From Heloderma charlesbogerti (taxonomy: Eukaryota; Chordata; Lepidosauria; Squamata; Helodermatidae), in the NCBI GenBank assembly GCA_026122225.1, contig JANEZZ010001677.1, positions 620,001-684,000 on the forward strand: DNA of 64,000 nt, in the 5' to 3' direction. Position numbers and translations under genes: made by a program. Shown piece by piece: positions 10,940 to 21,947 of this stretch (within the stretch, counting starts at the first letter, position 1; each line of letters opens with the position of its first letter). The notes under the pieces are model-generated. The model was not told where the DNA came from, ran no database searches, and saw nothing but the letters and a program-made list of their open reading frames with translations.

Positions 10940-11250
10940 GGGACTTTGGAAGCTGCCTTCTATGGAATCAGACCATTGATTCAGCTAGCCCACCAAAAAG
11001 GAACTAAGGCCCCAGGCCTCATGGTTCTGAATGAAGGGCTGATTCAAGTACGAACATTGGAAGCTGCCTTATACTGAGTCAGACCCTCGGTCCATCTAGC
11101 CCAATAATGTCAACACTGACAGGCAGCAAAGCTCTCCAGGGTTCTGGGCAGAATTCTTTCCTAATCCTACCTGGAGATGCTGCTGGGGATCGACCCTGGG
11201 GCCTTCTGCCTGCAAACCAGGGGCTCTACCACTGAGCTACAGCCCCTCCT
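10940..11250 (-). mobile_element. SINE family A, one full and one partial unit
   Basis: A full unit (about 11058-11250) has a tRNA-like head at the right ('gtagctcagtggtagagcc' in reverse complement). A partial unit at 10945-11057 is in the same orientation. Confidence 0.65.
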
Positions 11251-11439
11251 GTAACACTGCAAACTCATGATGAGATCCGCAAACCCCGGGTTGTGCAAAA
11301 CCGGGGTGAGGCAAACACAGCAATCGTTTCATGGCGGCAACGCCAAAGAACAAAATTCACACCGCTGAACATCCATGGGAAATGATCCCCAAGGCTCTCT
11401 TTAGCATCTCCTGCTGCATCCTTCTCCAGCCCAGTATGC

Positions 11440-11790
11440 TCCTGGTGTGCCGGACAAATTTTGGAATGCCCTCCCTACGGAGACGCAACTGGCACTGACT
11501 TTTGTTCTCTTTTGGCCCCAAATTAAAGCATTTGCCCAAACATTTCAACATTTTGGAATGGTACAATTTGCTTGTTTGTTTATTTATTTATTTGCACTGG
11601 CCGTTGCATTTTTGTTTGGCTCACTGATGGTTTTCATGTTGGGATTTTTCATGCACAGTTGTACAGTGCATGAAACACAAATACTGGATGTGTTTGTTGG
11701 TTTTCACATCGTATGCCACACTACCCTGAGGTCCCTTGTTGATGAAGGGTGATTGATCTATTTTTGAAATAAAGTAATAATAGTAAATAC
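11440..11790 (+). mobile_element. L2-type LINE 3' end
   Basis: 'tttggaatgccctccctacgg' follows the L2 3' UTR pattern, then a T-rich stretch, 'ccctgaggtccctt' and an A-rich tail with AATAAAGTAATAAT. 5'-truncated. Confidence 0.55.
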
Positions 11791-12989
11791 ACTCCCATCA
11801 TCCCCATGGTGGGAGCTTTCTGTATGGTTCCAGCAAGAGAGAGGGGACGGAACTTATCTCAATGGTTCTGGGGAGCCAAAGGCCATTGAGTGTGGCATGA
11901 CAAAAGAGGTCAGTCACCACTAGCCCCGACAAGCTCACACCCAAGCCCCTCAAAGGTCCTACCAAGCTGAGCACCCTGTCTGGACCAGATGCAATCTTTC
12001 GCCCACCTTCTAGCACTAGAAGACGCCTCAATACGATGTATTTTATTTGCAAGATTTGTATTTCTTTATCAACAAGATTTATATACCGATTTCCATCCAA
12101 TAAAATCCCCAAGTGGTGAACAATAAAAAGGAAGAAGGAGGGGAAAGAATCAAAACACAGATAGGTTACAGCTCACAAAAATATGTGGGAATGCCCCCCG
12201 CCCGCCACACACACACAAGAAGGTACCTGCTACCTAGAAGCAATCCTCTATCGTAGTTTTGGCCTGCCTGCTTCTGCCCCAATGTTTGTCCTGATCCACC
12301 ACTGTGCACATCCTTCAAGATATCGGTGGGAAGACAAGAGTAGGTTTCAAGAACCTCCATGCTTAGGGCCAGTCTGTCACTCCACACCAATTGCCTGGAG
12401 GGAGGGAAGGAGCCAGCGAGGGCGGCTTGCCTCCATGCCCTGCTTGCTGGCTTCCCATTGCAGTGTATCTTGGTGGGCCCTGTGGGAAATGGGACTGCAC
12501 GGCTGAGTGGGCCAACCTTGGTCAGCCCAGTATGGTGCTTCTCCTGTTTTTAAGGATTGAGCCCCCATATTCAAGAGTAGACTGCCTTGGAGAATATCAG
12601 GAGCCAGGGAACACACAGCCAAGGTAATTGATGTATCTCAGAAACATCTGAATAAACATTGCTAACAGGTAAAATACAAATTACAGCTTTCTGAACACAT
12701 TTCCGCGTTGCCAGTCAATTTTAGTAGGAGACATTATTACAGAAATCTCTGCAGACTTCTTTGATAAGTATGCACAGGCCTATCTGCAGTATGCAATGAT
12801 TGAAATGTTTTGTGTTTTAATGGTGAAATTCCATGCTATGGGAGTAATGTGTTGTCCTGTGGTATTTTACAGTCCCCTGAAGAAGGCCATAAAATAAAAA
12901 TAGCCTGAAACACACTGGGCTTTTTTAAAAGCAACAACAACAAATAAATCTGTTTTAGCATCTTGAGATGGTTCTCTTCCATTCATGGC
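11791..12989. other. Mostly unrecognised; small L2 tail at 12040-12130
   Basis: Bases 12040-12130 resemble an inverted L2 tail ('tttatataccgatttcc'). A CR1-B-like piece lies near 12470-12540. The rest carries nothing recognisable and no exon. Confidence 0.35.
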
Positions 12990-13002
12990 TGGAAACAGAC
13001 AT

Positions 13003-13049
<47 letters not shown>

Positions 13050-13450
13050 TTATATTTCTATACCGCCCAATAGCCCAATCTTTCTGGGTGGTTCACAACA
13101 ATTAAAACCATAAAATACAACATGCTGAAATGCAATATAAAAATTAAAAAGTTTAAAACGACAGTATAAAAAATAAAAATAAAAATCAATCCGAACCTAG
13201 CTGCAGTGCAAACATTTTAAAATACAACGCCAGATTTAAAACAGAAACTGGAAATGTAAAATGCTTGGGACAATAAAAAGGTCTCCACCTGGCACTGAAA
13301 AGAGCAGTGTCGGTGCCAGGCGAGCCTCTCTGGGAAGCTCATTCCACAACTGGGTGCCACAGCAGAAAAGGCTCTCTTCTTAGCAGCCACCTGCTTCACG
13401 TCCTTTGGTCTAGATGGTCTCTCAGTCTGATCCTGTTATTTAAGGGGCAA
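12990..13450 (-). mobile_element. L2-type LINE 3' end, inverted, with (TTTA)n tail
   Basis: Reverse complement of an L2 3' UTR. The tail is an expanded (TTTA)n tract at 13001-13052, then 'tatttctataccgccca' and, further in, 'attccacaactgggtgcc'. Confidence 0.65.
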
Positions 13451-13539
13451 TTATACAAATCTGTGAAGGATGAGGCAAGGACCTATTCATGCCCAAGAGC
13501 CATGAGAGTAAGGTAGAGCCTCCACACACAAGGACACCC

Positions 13540-13765
13540 TAGCTTTGCAGAAAACAGGTTGGACAGGAACCACTGAGGAGGGGCTACCACCTGTCAGGGT
13601 GGACACTGAGCCCATAGAATGCCAGAGTAGTTCTGATTCTGAGGAAAAGCAGTCGCTTCTGGGAGAGGAGCGCGCTCCTTTTTCCCAGGGCCAACAGCTG
13701 ATGGAGATTCCTCCCACCAGCATTCCTAGCTTAGATAGCAGTCCTGGGAGTGACAGAGCGCGGGA
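13540..13765. other. Unidentified segment, possible LTR-like fragment
   Basis: The 'agttctgattctgaggaa' motif resembles 'cctcagactctgaggacc' at 2833-2850, within the possible LTR remnant, so the two may belong to one family. There is no protein match. Confidence 0.2.
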
Positions 13766-13769
13766 AGCA

Positions 13770-13985
13770 GACTTGATGGACGTGCGACTTGGGAGATCTG
13801 TGTTCAAGTCCACTTGGCCATGAAGCTCACTGGGTGTCTTTGGGCCAGTCACTGATTCTGAGCCTCACCTACCTCACAGGGGTGCTGTGCGGAGAAAAAT
13901 GGAAAGGAGGAGGATCACGTAAACTGCTTTGGGTTCCTTGCAAGAGGAAAGAAGCCAGGATAACAATGTCATAATAAATCAATAA
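13770..13985 (+). mobile_element. MIR-like tRNA-derived SINE
   Basis: Contains 'gggagatctgtgttcaagtc' (B-box-like), 'tttgggccagtcactg', 'cctcacctacctcacaggg' and an A-rich 3' end. This order resembles the CORE/MIR-type SINE body common in amniotes. Confidence 0.55.
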
Positions 13986-15620
13986 GTAAAACAAAAAATC
14001 TGGTTGGGCGATGTGGGAAACAGGAGGCTGGACTTGACAGGCCTTGGGTCTGGTTTAGCACCAGGTCTCCTCTGACCAGCCCTGATAGTTAGGGACAGAA
14101 CCTCCAAATTCAGAGGCAGTCAATCTGTGGGTACCAGATCCTGGGGGGAAACAATGGAGGGCCTGACTTGCAGGATTCCCACTGGGGCATCTGTCTAGTC
14201 ACTGTGGGAACAGGAATTACCACAGTCTGATCCATATGAGTGGAGTGAAGGACGTCAATCGCTCTCCTGAAGGGAGAGAACCCCTCCCCACACACCACAA
14301 GGGCCCCTGCAGGTATTCCCCCCCCCATCTGCACCCATGCCATCCCAGGTCCTGTGTCGTTCCACCACAATGTGTGCCACCGAGATGCCACACACACCAC
14401 TGGCACAGCAGGGTCACACCAGCTGCCAAGCCTGCCCCTGAAGGACACCTCCAGCTGCAATGCTGTGTTGGCACCACAGCCCTCTAGTTCCATACCAAGG
14501 CCCAACGTGTCTCTGTCTGTGCGCAGGGTCAAGGCTGGTAATGTGCACCTTTGTGAGGAGAGCACCGGTTTTCTAGTGCGACGTCTCCACATTTTACTTT
14601 GTCTAATCTTAGATGCATTTGTTGGACTGGTCCCACGTCTTGCTGTGCACTGCTCCGAAATCTTCTGATGTGGAGCAGTATATAAATATTGCAAATAAAT
14701 CAATACATAATTCTTGCCCATGTGCCTTTCCCCCCTCCCCACCTCATTAAAAGGAAAAAAACAGCTTTAATTAAAAAAAATAATAATAGTAAAGGCTCCC
14801 GATCTGAACAGAGCTGTCTTACAGAAAGTGCACCCACACCTCTGAAGTCAAGTGGGGGACTAACTCTGAAAGCACAACTACTCCCTGAAGGCAGCTGCTC
14901 TCACACACAGACACATGCATGCGCACACGCAGAAAGAAACACACACAGAGAGAGAAACACAGAAAGGGAGACACGCACCCACACAGAGACAGAGACACTC
15001 GCAGGCACCTTGTTCCTCCTCTCCCTGCCCCCCATGAACATAACTGGATATGTGGCTTTCCTTACATGCCTGAGAAAACAAACTGTTCTGAGAAAACCAG
15101 AATCAGCGATGACCTAGCTGGCTTAACCCCCTAACGTATCCATGGCATCGTCTGCAAATGCTTTCTCCAAACTTCTCTCTGAATGGGTTGCAAAACACAC
15201 ACACACGCACATGCATGCATGCACACGTGCCTTGGGTCATTTTAAGAAAAGAAGCTCTGCCATATATAATCTTCCACCTCCCCCAGGTTAACCAAAGCAC
15301 CAGCCAAGCCTCTTTTTGATGAGGCTGATGCGCTTCAAATGTCCCCGCCCGCAAAAGCACTACAAAAACGACAAATGTCCCCACCCGCAAAAGCAGAACT
15401 TGTACATCAGTGGGAATGCAGGGGAAAGAACTGCTGAGGCGAGATTTCTTTCTCTCTCCCCCCCGCCCCGCCAATCCTGCAGCAGAGGGTGTACTGTACA
15501 CAGGTGCCAGAAACCAGAGGGAGGGGAAAGGGCTTTCTAAAGCAAATACGCCGAGCTTCTTCTTCGGAGGGAGTTTTGGACAGTTCTGGGACTGCCTTGA
15601 TTTTATCCATCCGATATTAC
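13986..15620. other. Unrecognised sequence with CA/GA microsatellites
   Basis: Low-complexity tracts at 14900-15000 (CA/GA mix) and 15196-15232 (CA/TGCA). 'gtataaatattgcaaataaat' near 14680-14700 looks like a LINE tail. No exon is supported. Confidence 0.4.
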
Positions 15621-15809
15621 TGAGCTTCCGTCGTGCATGAAAAACGCCCTTGGGCAGGCAGGCGTTTGGGCTGGGTCAGGGTATTTCAGGAAATGTTTTT
15701 AGTGCAGAATTGTATTGCTTTGGGCTGTTTTGATGGTGTGCTGGGCATCGGCCAGAGTGGCTGGGTGACCAGCCAGAGGGGCGATTAATCAATTTAATCA
15801 TAAATAAAA

Positions 15810-15848
<39 letters not shown>

Positions 15849-15860
15849 ATATTAGCATCC
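15621..15860 (+). mobile_element. L2-like LINE tail with (AAAT)n
   Basis: Matches in reverse complement the sequence at 30395-30580 ('tgcctgcctg', 'gccagagtggctgggtgacc'), and ends in (AAAT)n at about 15806-15850. Two inverted copies of one LINE 3' end are therefore present in the window. Confidence 0.6.
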
Positions 15861-15900
15861 TCTCCTCTATGAACAGGGCTCCAGACTAGATGAAGGATAT

Positions 15901-15903
<3 letters not shown>

Positions 15904-15938
<35 letters not shown>
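15904..15938. repeat. (TC)n microsatellite
   Basis: An uninterrupted TC run of about 35 bases at the left edge of the CpG island, followed by a C run. Confidence 0.9.
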
Positions 15939-15942
<4 letters not shown>

Positions 15943-15959
15943 CCCCCCCCCCGGTCTAT

Positions 15960-16990
15960 CTCTAGGGAAACTTGTTCAAATGAACACAGCGGAACAATTC
16001 GACCGACCGCGACGGCTGCAGGGCAACAACTCAACACGATACGGACAGACATCACATCTGTACGCACCACGGCTTAGGAGGAGCGGATGCGGGGAGAGCG
16101 GCGCGACGCTGGGTCCGGCCGTCCGTGCCCGATCCGCGGGCAAGAGGGAAAGCCCCGGGGTCCACAGGGATGGGCACCGGCTTGCTGGGAGGCGCGGGGC
16201 GCAGCCGACGAGCCGGCGTCTTGGGCGCGCGCCGGCCTTTCTCCGGTGGCCCTGGGCTGCCCCCTCCCCGGATCGCCGCCCCCCCCCCCGGCTCACCTCG
16301 GGTCGGCCGCGCAGCGCACGCGGCGGCGGCGGCTTCCGCAGGCAAGTCTGCGAGGGGGCCGAGAAGCCGGTCCGCGCGAGGCACTGCCGAGGCCCCCGCA
16401 GCGGCCCGGCGCGCGGGGTGCGCGCAGACGCGGCGGCGCCGGAGCACGCGGCGGGGCGGAGTGCCCGGTGGGCGCCCCCCCCCCCGGCGGCCGCCCCCCG
16501 GACGGCCGCGGGGGCAGGGCTCGCGCCAGGCGGTCGGGGGCGCGCACAGGGCTGGCAGCGAGAGGCAGGCCAGCTGGCTGGGCGAGGGCCGCCCCAGCAG
16601 GGCGCGCAGGTCCGGCGCGGGCAGCTGCGGGGGCAGCCGGGGCGTCCCAGGCCGGGCCGGGGGAGCCGTCGCCGCGCCCGGGCTGCTGCTGGAGGGGGCG
16701 CCGGCTCGACTCGGCGCCAGCGCGGACTGCGGGCAGCCTGCCGCGGGCGCGCCGCTGCGGCGGCGGTGCTGAAGGACAGCTCCCGGCGCCTGCCGCCGCC
16801 TCCCCGCCTCCCTCGCCGGGCGTCGAGTGGGGCGCGCTCGCGCGCGGCCCGGGCTGCGCCCTCCGGGAAGGGCTCTCGGGGGATCCGAGGGGGGGGGGAC
16901 ACCCTCCCCCCTCGCCCCCTCTCGCCCTCCCCTTAGGTCGGTCGACGCCGACCTGGCGCCTTCCAGCTGTGCCGGAGCGCGACTCCCACA
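15960..16990. promoter_or_regulatory. CpG island, candidate promoter / first exon
   Basis: About 1 kb of very high GC with abundant undepleted CpG, in sharp contrast to both flanks, which marks an unmethylated vertebrate promoter. Long open frames occur on both strands, but they are Arg/Pro/Ala/Gly-rich as expected of GC-rich DNA, and none resembles a known protein. A minus-strand donor-like CGAG|GTGAGC is at about 16291-16300, so a minus-strand first exon ending at about 16296 is possible. By synteny it could be the non-coding 5' end of the gene downstream of CCDC124 (KCNN1 in human). That is inference only. Confidence 0.7.
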
Positions 16991-17020
16991 ATCCCCCAGC
17001 CAACAGAGCTCCGCGCAGGT

Positions 17021-17037
17021 TATGGGGGTTGTAGTCC
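17021..17037 (-). promoter_or_regulatory. ZNF143/SBS-like motif
   Basis: The minus strand reads GGACTACAACCCCCATA at the 3' edge of the CpG island, close to the ACTACAAYTCCCA core bound by ZNF143 at many vertebrate promoters. The same core is carried by family I repeats throughout this window, so it may simply be a repeat fragment. Confidence 0.3.
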
Positions 17038-17062
17038 GACACGATGGATGCGGACGCGGACG

Positions 17063-17723
17063 TGTTGTCGATCACAAGCGGCATATGAGCCAGCCATGGG
17101 ACGTGGCTGCAAAAAAGGCCAATGCGATTTGGGGTTGCTTTCATAGAAGCGTCGCTTCCACGTCCCGGGAAGTGCTAGTTCCCCTCTGCTCAGCACTGGT
17201 GAGGCCTCACCTGGAGGACTGTGTCCAGTTCTGGGCAACGCACTTGAAGAAGGATGCAGACAAGCTGGGGAGGGTTTGGAGGAGGGCAACACAGATGATC
17301 AGGGGACTGGAAACAAAGCCCTATGCAGAGAGACTGAAAGAACTGGGCATGTTTAGCCTGGAGAAGAGAAGACTGAGGGGAGACAGGAGAGCGCTCTTCA
17401 AGTCCTTGAAAGGTTGTCACAGAGAAGAAGGCCAGGATCTCTTCTCGATCATCCCAGAGTGCAGGACACGGAATCATGGGCTCAAGTGACAGGAAGCCGG
17501 ATTCCGGCTGAACATCAGGAAAAACGTCCTGACTGTCAGAGCAATACGACAGTGGAACCAATTCCCTGGGGAGGCGGTGGGCTCTCCCACACTGGAGGCC
17601 TTCAAGACGAGGCTGGACAGCCACCTGTCAGGGATGCTTTGACTTGGATTCCTGCATTGAGCAGGGGGTTGGACTGGATGGCCTTGTAGGCCCCTTCCAA
17701 CCCTACTATTCTATGATTCTATG
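17063..17723 (+). mobile_element. CR1-A LINE 3' end
   Basis: The plus strand encodes the last ~190 residues of a CR1 reverse transcriptase ([48 protein letters not shown]) and ends in 'attctatgattctatga'. A TGA interrupts the frame near 17486, shortly after 'RTRNHGLK'. 5'-truncated, and abutting the CpG island. Confidence 0.9.
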
Positions 17724-17826
17724 ACTTGAGCAAGCTCCAGGAGAGAGCGCAGGACAGGAAGGCCTGGCGTGCTCTGGTCCACGGGGTCACGAAGAGCCGG
17801 ACACGACTGAACGGCTGAACAACAAG
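17724..17826 (+). mobile_element. BovB (RTE-type) LINE 3' end fragment
   Basis: One frame reads DRKAWRALVHGVTKSRTRL and then a stop, the conserved C-terminal end of BovB/RTE reverse transcriptase, followed by 'gctgaacaacaa'. This 3' end is shared between BovB LINEs and Sauria SINEs in squamates. It follows the CR1 end directly. It is the strongest taxonomic clue in the window. Confidence 0.75.
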
Positions 17827-18142
17827 TCCGACACATCTGGAGAGCGCCAGCCGCCAGGTAGTTGAAGGTGCACAGACACAGGCTTGTACTCTGGGGTAAT
17901 TACTTCTGGAATCACGCTCAGCGCACGGCTCAGGCACACCCCGGATCCCCCACTCTTCTCCTCGGGAGGCAGCACGCCTGCTCAGCCTCTGCCAAAGGTC
18001 CCGCCCTGCTTCAGCCAGGCAGAAAGTGCGGACAGACGACCATGAGCTGGCAACGTCCTGGTTCGGGGCTGGATTATCCCAGGGCCGTCCTTCCAGACGC
18101 CTTCTCCTCCTGCGGAGGATGAGCGGGGCCCACCCGCATAGG
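17827..18142. other. No gene; short family I fragment
   Basis: 'gtccgacacatctgg' (17826-17840) is a family I arm. The remainder to 18142 shows nothing recognisable. Confidence 0.35.
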
Positions 18143-18600
18143 AGAAGCGCTGGAAGCTGCCTTTTTCTGCATCTGGATCGGGTCCATCCAGCCCAGTATT
18201 GCCAACACTGAGTGGCAGCAGAGGCGCTCTAGGGTTCCAGGCAGGATTTCTTTCCCAGCTCTACCTGGGGATGCTGTCGGGGATTGAACCTGGGACTTTC
18301 TGCAAGCAAAACGTGGTCTGCCACTGAGCTATGGCCCTTCTCTTAATAATAAAGCGAGATTCTAGTCCTCATGGCTCTGAATCAAGGGCTGGTCTTCAAT
18401 AGGAACATGGGAGGCTGCTTTTGACCTCTTCAAACCTTTGGTCCATCTAGGCCAGTATTGTCACCACAGACTGGCAGCAGCAGCTCTCCAGGGTTTCAGG
18501 CAGGAGTTTTTCTAGCCCTACCTGGAGAAAGCAGAAATCGAACCTTGGACCTTCCCCGGGCCAAGCAGGAGCCCTGACACTGAGCTACAGCCCTTCCCAC
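18143..18600 (-). mobile_element. SINE family A, two units head to tail
   Basis: Units at about 18143-18345 and 18346-18600 are both inverted, with heads at the right ('gctcagtg..' in reverse complement). The junction at about 18340-18375 joins the head of one to the 'gattctagtcctcatgg' tail of the next. Confidence 0.7.
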
Positions 18601-18734
18601 CTAAACCATCAGGTATATTCTGGCTGTTCAGGACTGCAAGCCAAGGTCTTTTTAACCAGAAATCACATCTGCAGTGTTCCTTCATATTTATCAGTGTCTG
18701 CTCTGCAAATGATCTGTCATGGGGTTAGGCAGCC

Positions 18735-18975
18735 TGGTGATTCTTTGGACTACAATGCCCATAGGCCCCAGCCAGCATGGATAATGGTCAAGGATTGTGG
18801 GAGTTGTAGGCTCAAGGTGCCTCCTCCTGATCTATAGGCACTCCTGGTAAAATATTTGTACCTGAAGGGTATAAATTCCCTCCATATGATTTGGACTATA
18901 ACTCCCGCCAGCCCCAGCCAACATGGCCAATGACTGGGGCTGATGGGAGTTGCAGTCCAAAATATCTGGCATGTA
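18735..18975. repeat. Two family I palindromic repeats
   Basis: Near 18745-18830 and 18890-18970 each copy has two arms of 'ggactacaactcccat' type in inverted orientation. In the second, 'ggactataactcccgcc' pairs with 'gatgggagttgcagtcc' around the short loop 'aacatggccaat'. This is a hairpin-forming dispersed repeat. Confidence 0.6.
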
Positions 18976-20124
18976 CCCCTAGCTTATAACAAGTCAGATC
19001 CTTGGTCCATCTAACTCATTATTATCAACACTGACTGACAGCAGAGGGAACCCCAGAGAACTGGACTGGGACGCCAGGCCTGAGGTTTTGCGCCCCTGCT
19101 CTATGTCATTGGCCCCCTTGTCAAACTGCTCTGATTGTCAAGAGATTCTCCTAAAGTTTGACCAAAATCTGCCCTCTAACTTCACCCCTTAGATCTAATC
19201 TAAGGGCAGCAGAGGACTGTTTTTTGCCCTCTTCTATGGGACAGCCCTTCAGGAATTCAAAGTGTGCTCTCTTAAGAGCCCCACAGAAGTCTTCAAATAA
19301 CCACCTGGACTGGGAATTGTCTTGCCTTGTGCATCCTGCCGAAGGTGACGCTTGCCACTTCACGTGTGGTCATCCCAGATATCTTTGTCATGGAACAGAC
19401 ATTCGTGGGAGGCAGGATAAAACAAGTAGCCAACTTTTCCCAGCTTTTGTAAGGCCTGGTCTATGCATAAGCAGGGTGGTAGAGTCCCAAAATGGGCTGT
19501 ACCACTCAAGGCTGCCTGTCGAGGATTGCATTTTTTAAAAAAACACCTCCCCACATAAAAGAAATAAAGTAGCACATCAGAGAGAAAAGGTTCTGGTCCA
19601 GCCAGCCCCTCTGCTTTTTGGGCCAGCTTGAGACATTTCTTGGATGTGGTGGCACCACAAGGTGGTGGAGGAGAGAAAGTGATGCAGGCAGACATGATGG
19701 CAACATGGCATTTCCACATTCAATAGCAGTCTGACCCTAACCTGCCAGAGTGAACTCCCCGCAGGGGGCTTAAAAGATCCCTTCCCTCAAGCTGAAGATG
19801 TTGCACTTATGAACCAGAAGCATTTGCACACATGCTCACATTTCCACGGGCAAAGTGCTTTTCCTAGGTGGTGCTCTCAGCAACCTCGACAACACCCCGG
19901 CGAAGTTGGACAGTATTATGTTGCAGGTGGGAGGAAGGGGGTGCTGAGGCCAAGTGGGTAGATGGCAGCGGTCACCCAGTGAGTAAATGGCAGAGGCAAA
20001 GTTCAACCCTTCTGCAGCCCCAACCTATGCACTGCTTCTTTGAAGTGTATTTAATGGGGCCTTCTCCCAAGCAAGTGCATATAAGATTGCAGCCACAGGG
20101 CTCTTTAAGCCAATAGACTAGAAA
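18976..20124. other. Mostly unrecognised; SINE and family H fragments
   Basis: A SINE A remnant lies at about 18990-19060. A family H-like piece ('atttaatggggccttctccc', 'ataagattgcagcc') lies at about 20050-20100. The rest (19100-20040) has no recognised element and no exon. Confidence 0.35.
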
Positions 20125-20543
20125 TAGAATCATAGAATCATAGAATGGTGGGGTTGGAAGGGGCCAGCAAGGCCATCAAGTCCAACCCCCTGCTCAGTGC
20201 AGGAATCCAAGTCAGAGCATCCCTGACAGGTGGGTCTCCAGCCTCATCTTGAAGGCCTCCAGTGTGGGAGAGCCCACCCACCCCCCTAGGTCATGGCTTC
20301 CATTGTCGGATTGCTCTAACAGTCAGGAGGTTTCTCCTGATGTTCAGCCGGAATCTGGCTTCCTGTCACTGGAGCCCATTCTGTGTCCTGCATTCTGGGA
20401 TGATGGAGAAGAGATCCTGGCCTTCTTCTCTGAGACCACCTTTGAAGTATTTGAAGAACGCTATCCTGTCTCCCCTCAGTCTTCTCTTCTCAAGGCTAAA
20501 CATGCCCAGTTCTTTCAGTCTCTCCTCACCTCATAGGGCTTTG
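20125..20543 (-). mobile_element. CR1-A LINE 3' end
   Basis: Inverted CR1 3' end from 'tagaatcatagaatcat' at 20125 to about 20543, matching 7945-8360 and 22741-23135. It encodes only the last ~110 residues of the polyprotein and carries small indels. Confidence 0.85.
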
Positions 20544-21652
20544 AAATGTAGGGGGCACACATGCAGAGTGAGTGAGAGAGAGAGAGAGAGAGAGAATTTC
20601 ATGCTGGGCTTAGAGAACAGTGCATTTTTACTTTCAAGTAGAAAGGTTCTAGTCCTTAAGACAGCTGCCAAGATTGGCTCAAAATCTTAAGCATTGGCAA
20701 GGAATGGGGAGCAGAGCAGGATTTCTCAGTCCCTCTCCAGAATGCTGGACTAGACAGACATTGCTCTGATCCAGCATGGCTCTTCTTATGTTCACTTGCC
20801 CCTCCTCAGGATCACCCAAATGATTTATGCAAATACTTGACCCATTTGCAGAACTCCTACACAGTTGACTGTCTCCAGCTTCTTCCGGTGCAGGAATTGG
20901 TTGGCTGCTTTATGGCAGGGCAGGCACCATGGGCATTCAAGCCCCTCCTGAATCTGCTCCAGCTTTTCACTGCCTTCCATCACCACCACCAGCCAAACAC
21001 AAACTTTCAAGCCAGGCCTGTTGCTCAGGTTAAAAACTTGACATCTGGAGATATTTCCTTGATGGCCAAAGGTCTTTGCAGACGTGTGTGTGTGAGAGGG
21101 AGATGGAATTGTTTTCTACTGGAAGAGGTAGGTGTGTGTCTGTGCGTGTAGCAAATGAAACAGTCTGTTCTGCACACCGTCTGCACACTTTTGCATGGGT
21201 TACTCCAGGTAAGGTTTCATGCTGGGCTTAGAGAACAGTCCATTTTTCGTGATAGAGAATCCTCCATCATACTGTTTCTTGTTTGCAAACGCTGCACAGA
21301 CAACACAGGAACGCAGGCACCTTTCGCCACAGACAGCATTGGGCCCCTTCAGCTCAGCGAATGCTATGTGGTTGCTCATTGATGAAACATGACACCCCCC
21401 AAAAGCAACCTTGATGCAACTGTATGATGGTCTGCGCCATGATTCTTCTCATATGGCATTTGGCCAAAGCCAAGGAGCATTAGCAAAACACACAGCCGCC
21501 CAAGAATCTCAGTGTAATTGTTCATCCAATCGCACCCCACATTACTTTTGCAGTGCTAGAGGTTTTTTAAATCTACGTGCATGTGCACATCGTCAAAAAG
21601 GATGGGGAAAATTGATAACAATGAAGTCCATGCCAAAATTCCTCCTATTAGC
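20544..21652. other. Unrecognised, with GA tract, CR1-B 3' end and a short duplication
   Basis: (GA)n at 20569-20596; CR1-B 3' tip at about 20735-20800 (plus strand, 'ctgatccagcatggctcttct'). A ~32-bp direct repeat ('catgctgggcttagagaaca') occurs at about 20597 and 21218. No gene. Confidence 0.4.
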
Positions 21653-21947
21653 CAGGTGTGTTGAACCTCTTTCAGCCCGAGAACCAGATTCCATTTCAGA
21701 GAAGCTCTCGGGGGCCGCATTCCAGTGGTGGGCAGGGCTGAGGCCCAAAGGAGCGGGGCTGCACTACCCAAATATCAGCATATTGTAGCTGAAAGCTCTT
21801 CCTGTCAGTAAAAAAGCCTTCAGAGAGGCATCACCAAGTGATTGGTGGCTGGGGGAAAGAGGGTGGAGCCAGGAGAAGGAGGCGTGGCCATCTGGGGAAC
21901 TTCAGAGGTTCAGATTTGGCCCCTGGGCCTGCGGTTCCCCACCTCTG
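21653..21947 (+). mobile_element. hAT-like MITE (family E), full length
   Basis: 295 bp from CAGGTGTGTTGAACCTC to GCGGTTCCCCACCTCTG, an imperfect terminal inverted repeat. Flanking octamers 21645-21652 (ctattagc) and 21948-21955 (ctgtaagc) agree at 6 of 8 bases, compatible with an old 8-bp hAT target-site duplication. There is no transposase frame, so it is non-autonomous. Confidence 0.65.

Noticed and set aside
15890..17144. Several 200-350-codon open frames on both strands across the CpG island
   Set aside because: Compositionally expected in GC-rich DNA, overlapping in several frames, Arg/Pro/Ala/Gly-rich, and with no recognisable domain. Two of them run into the CR1 or a poly-C tract.
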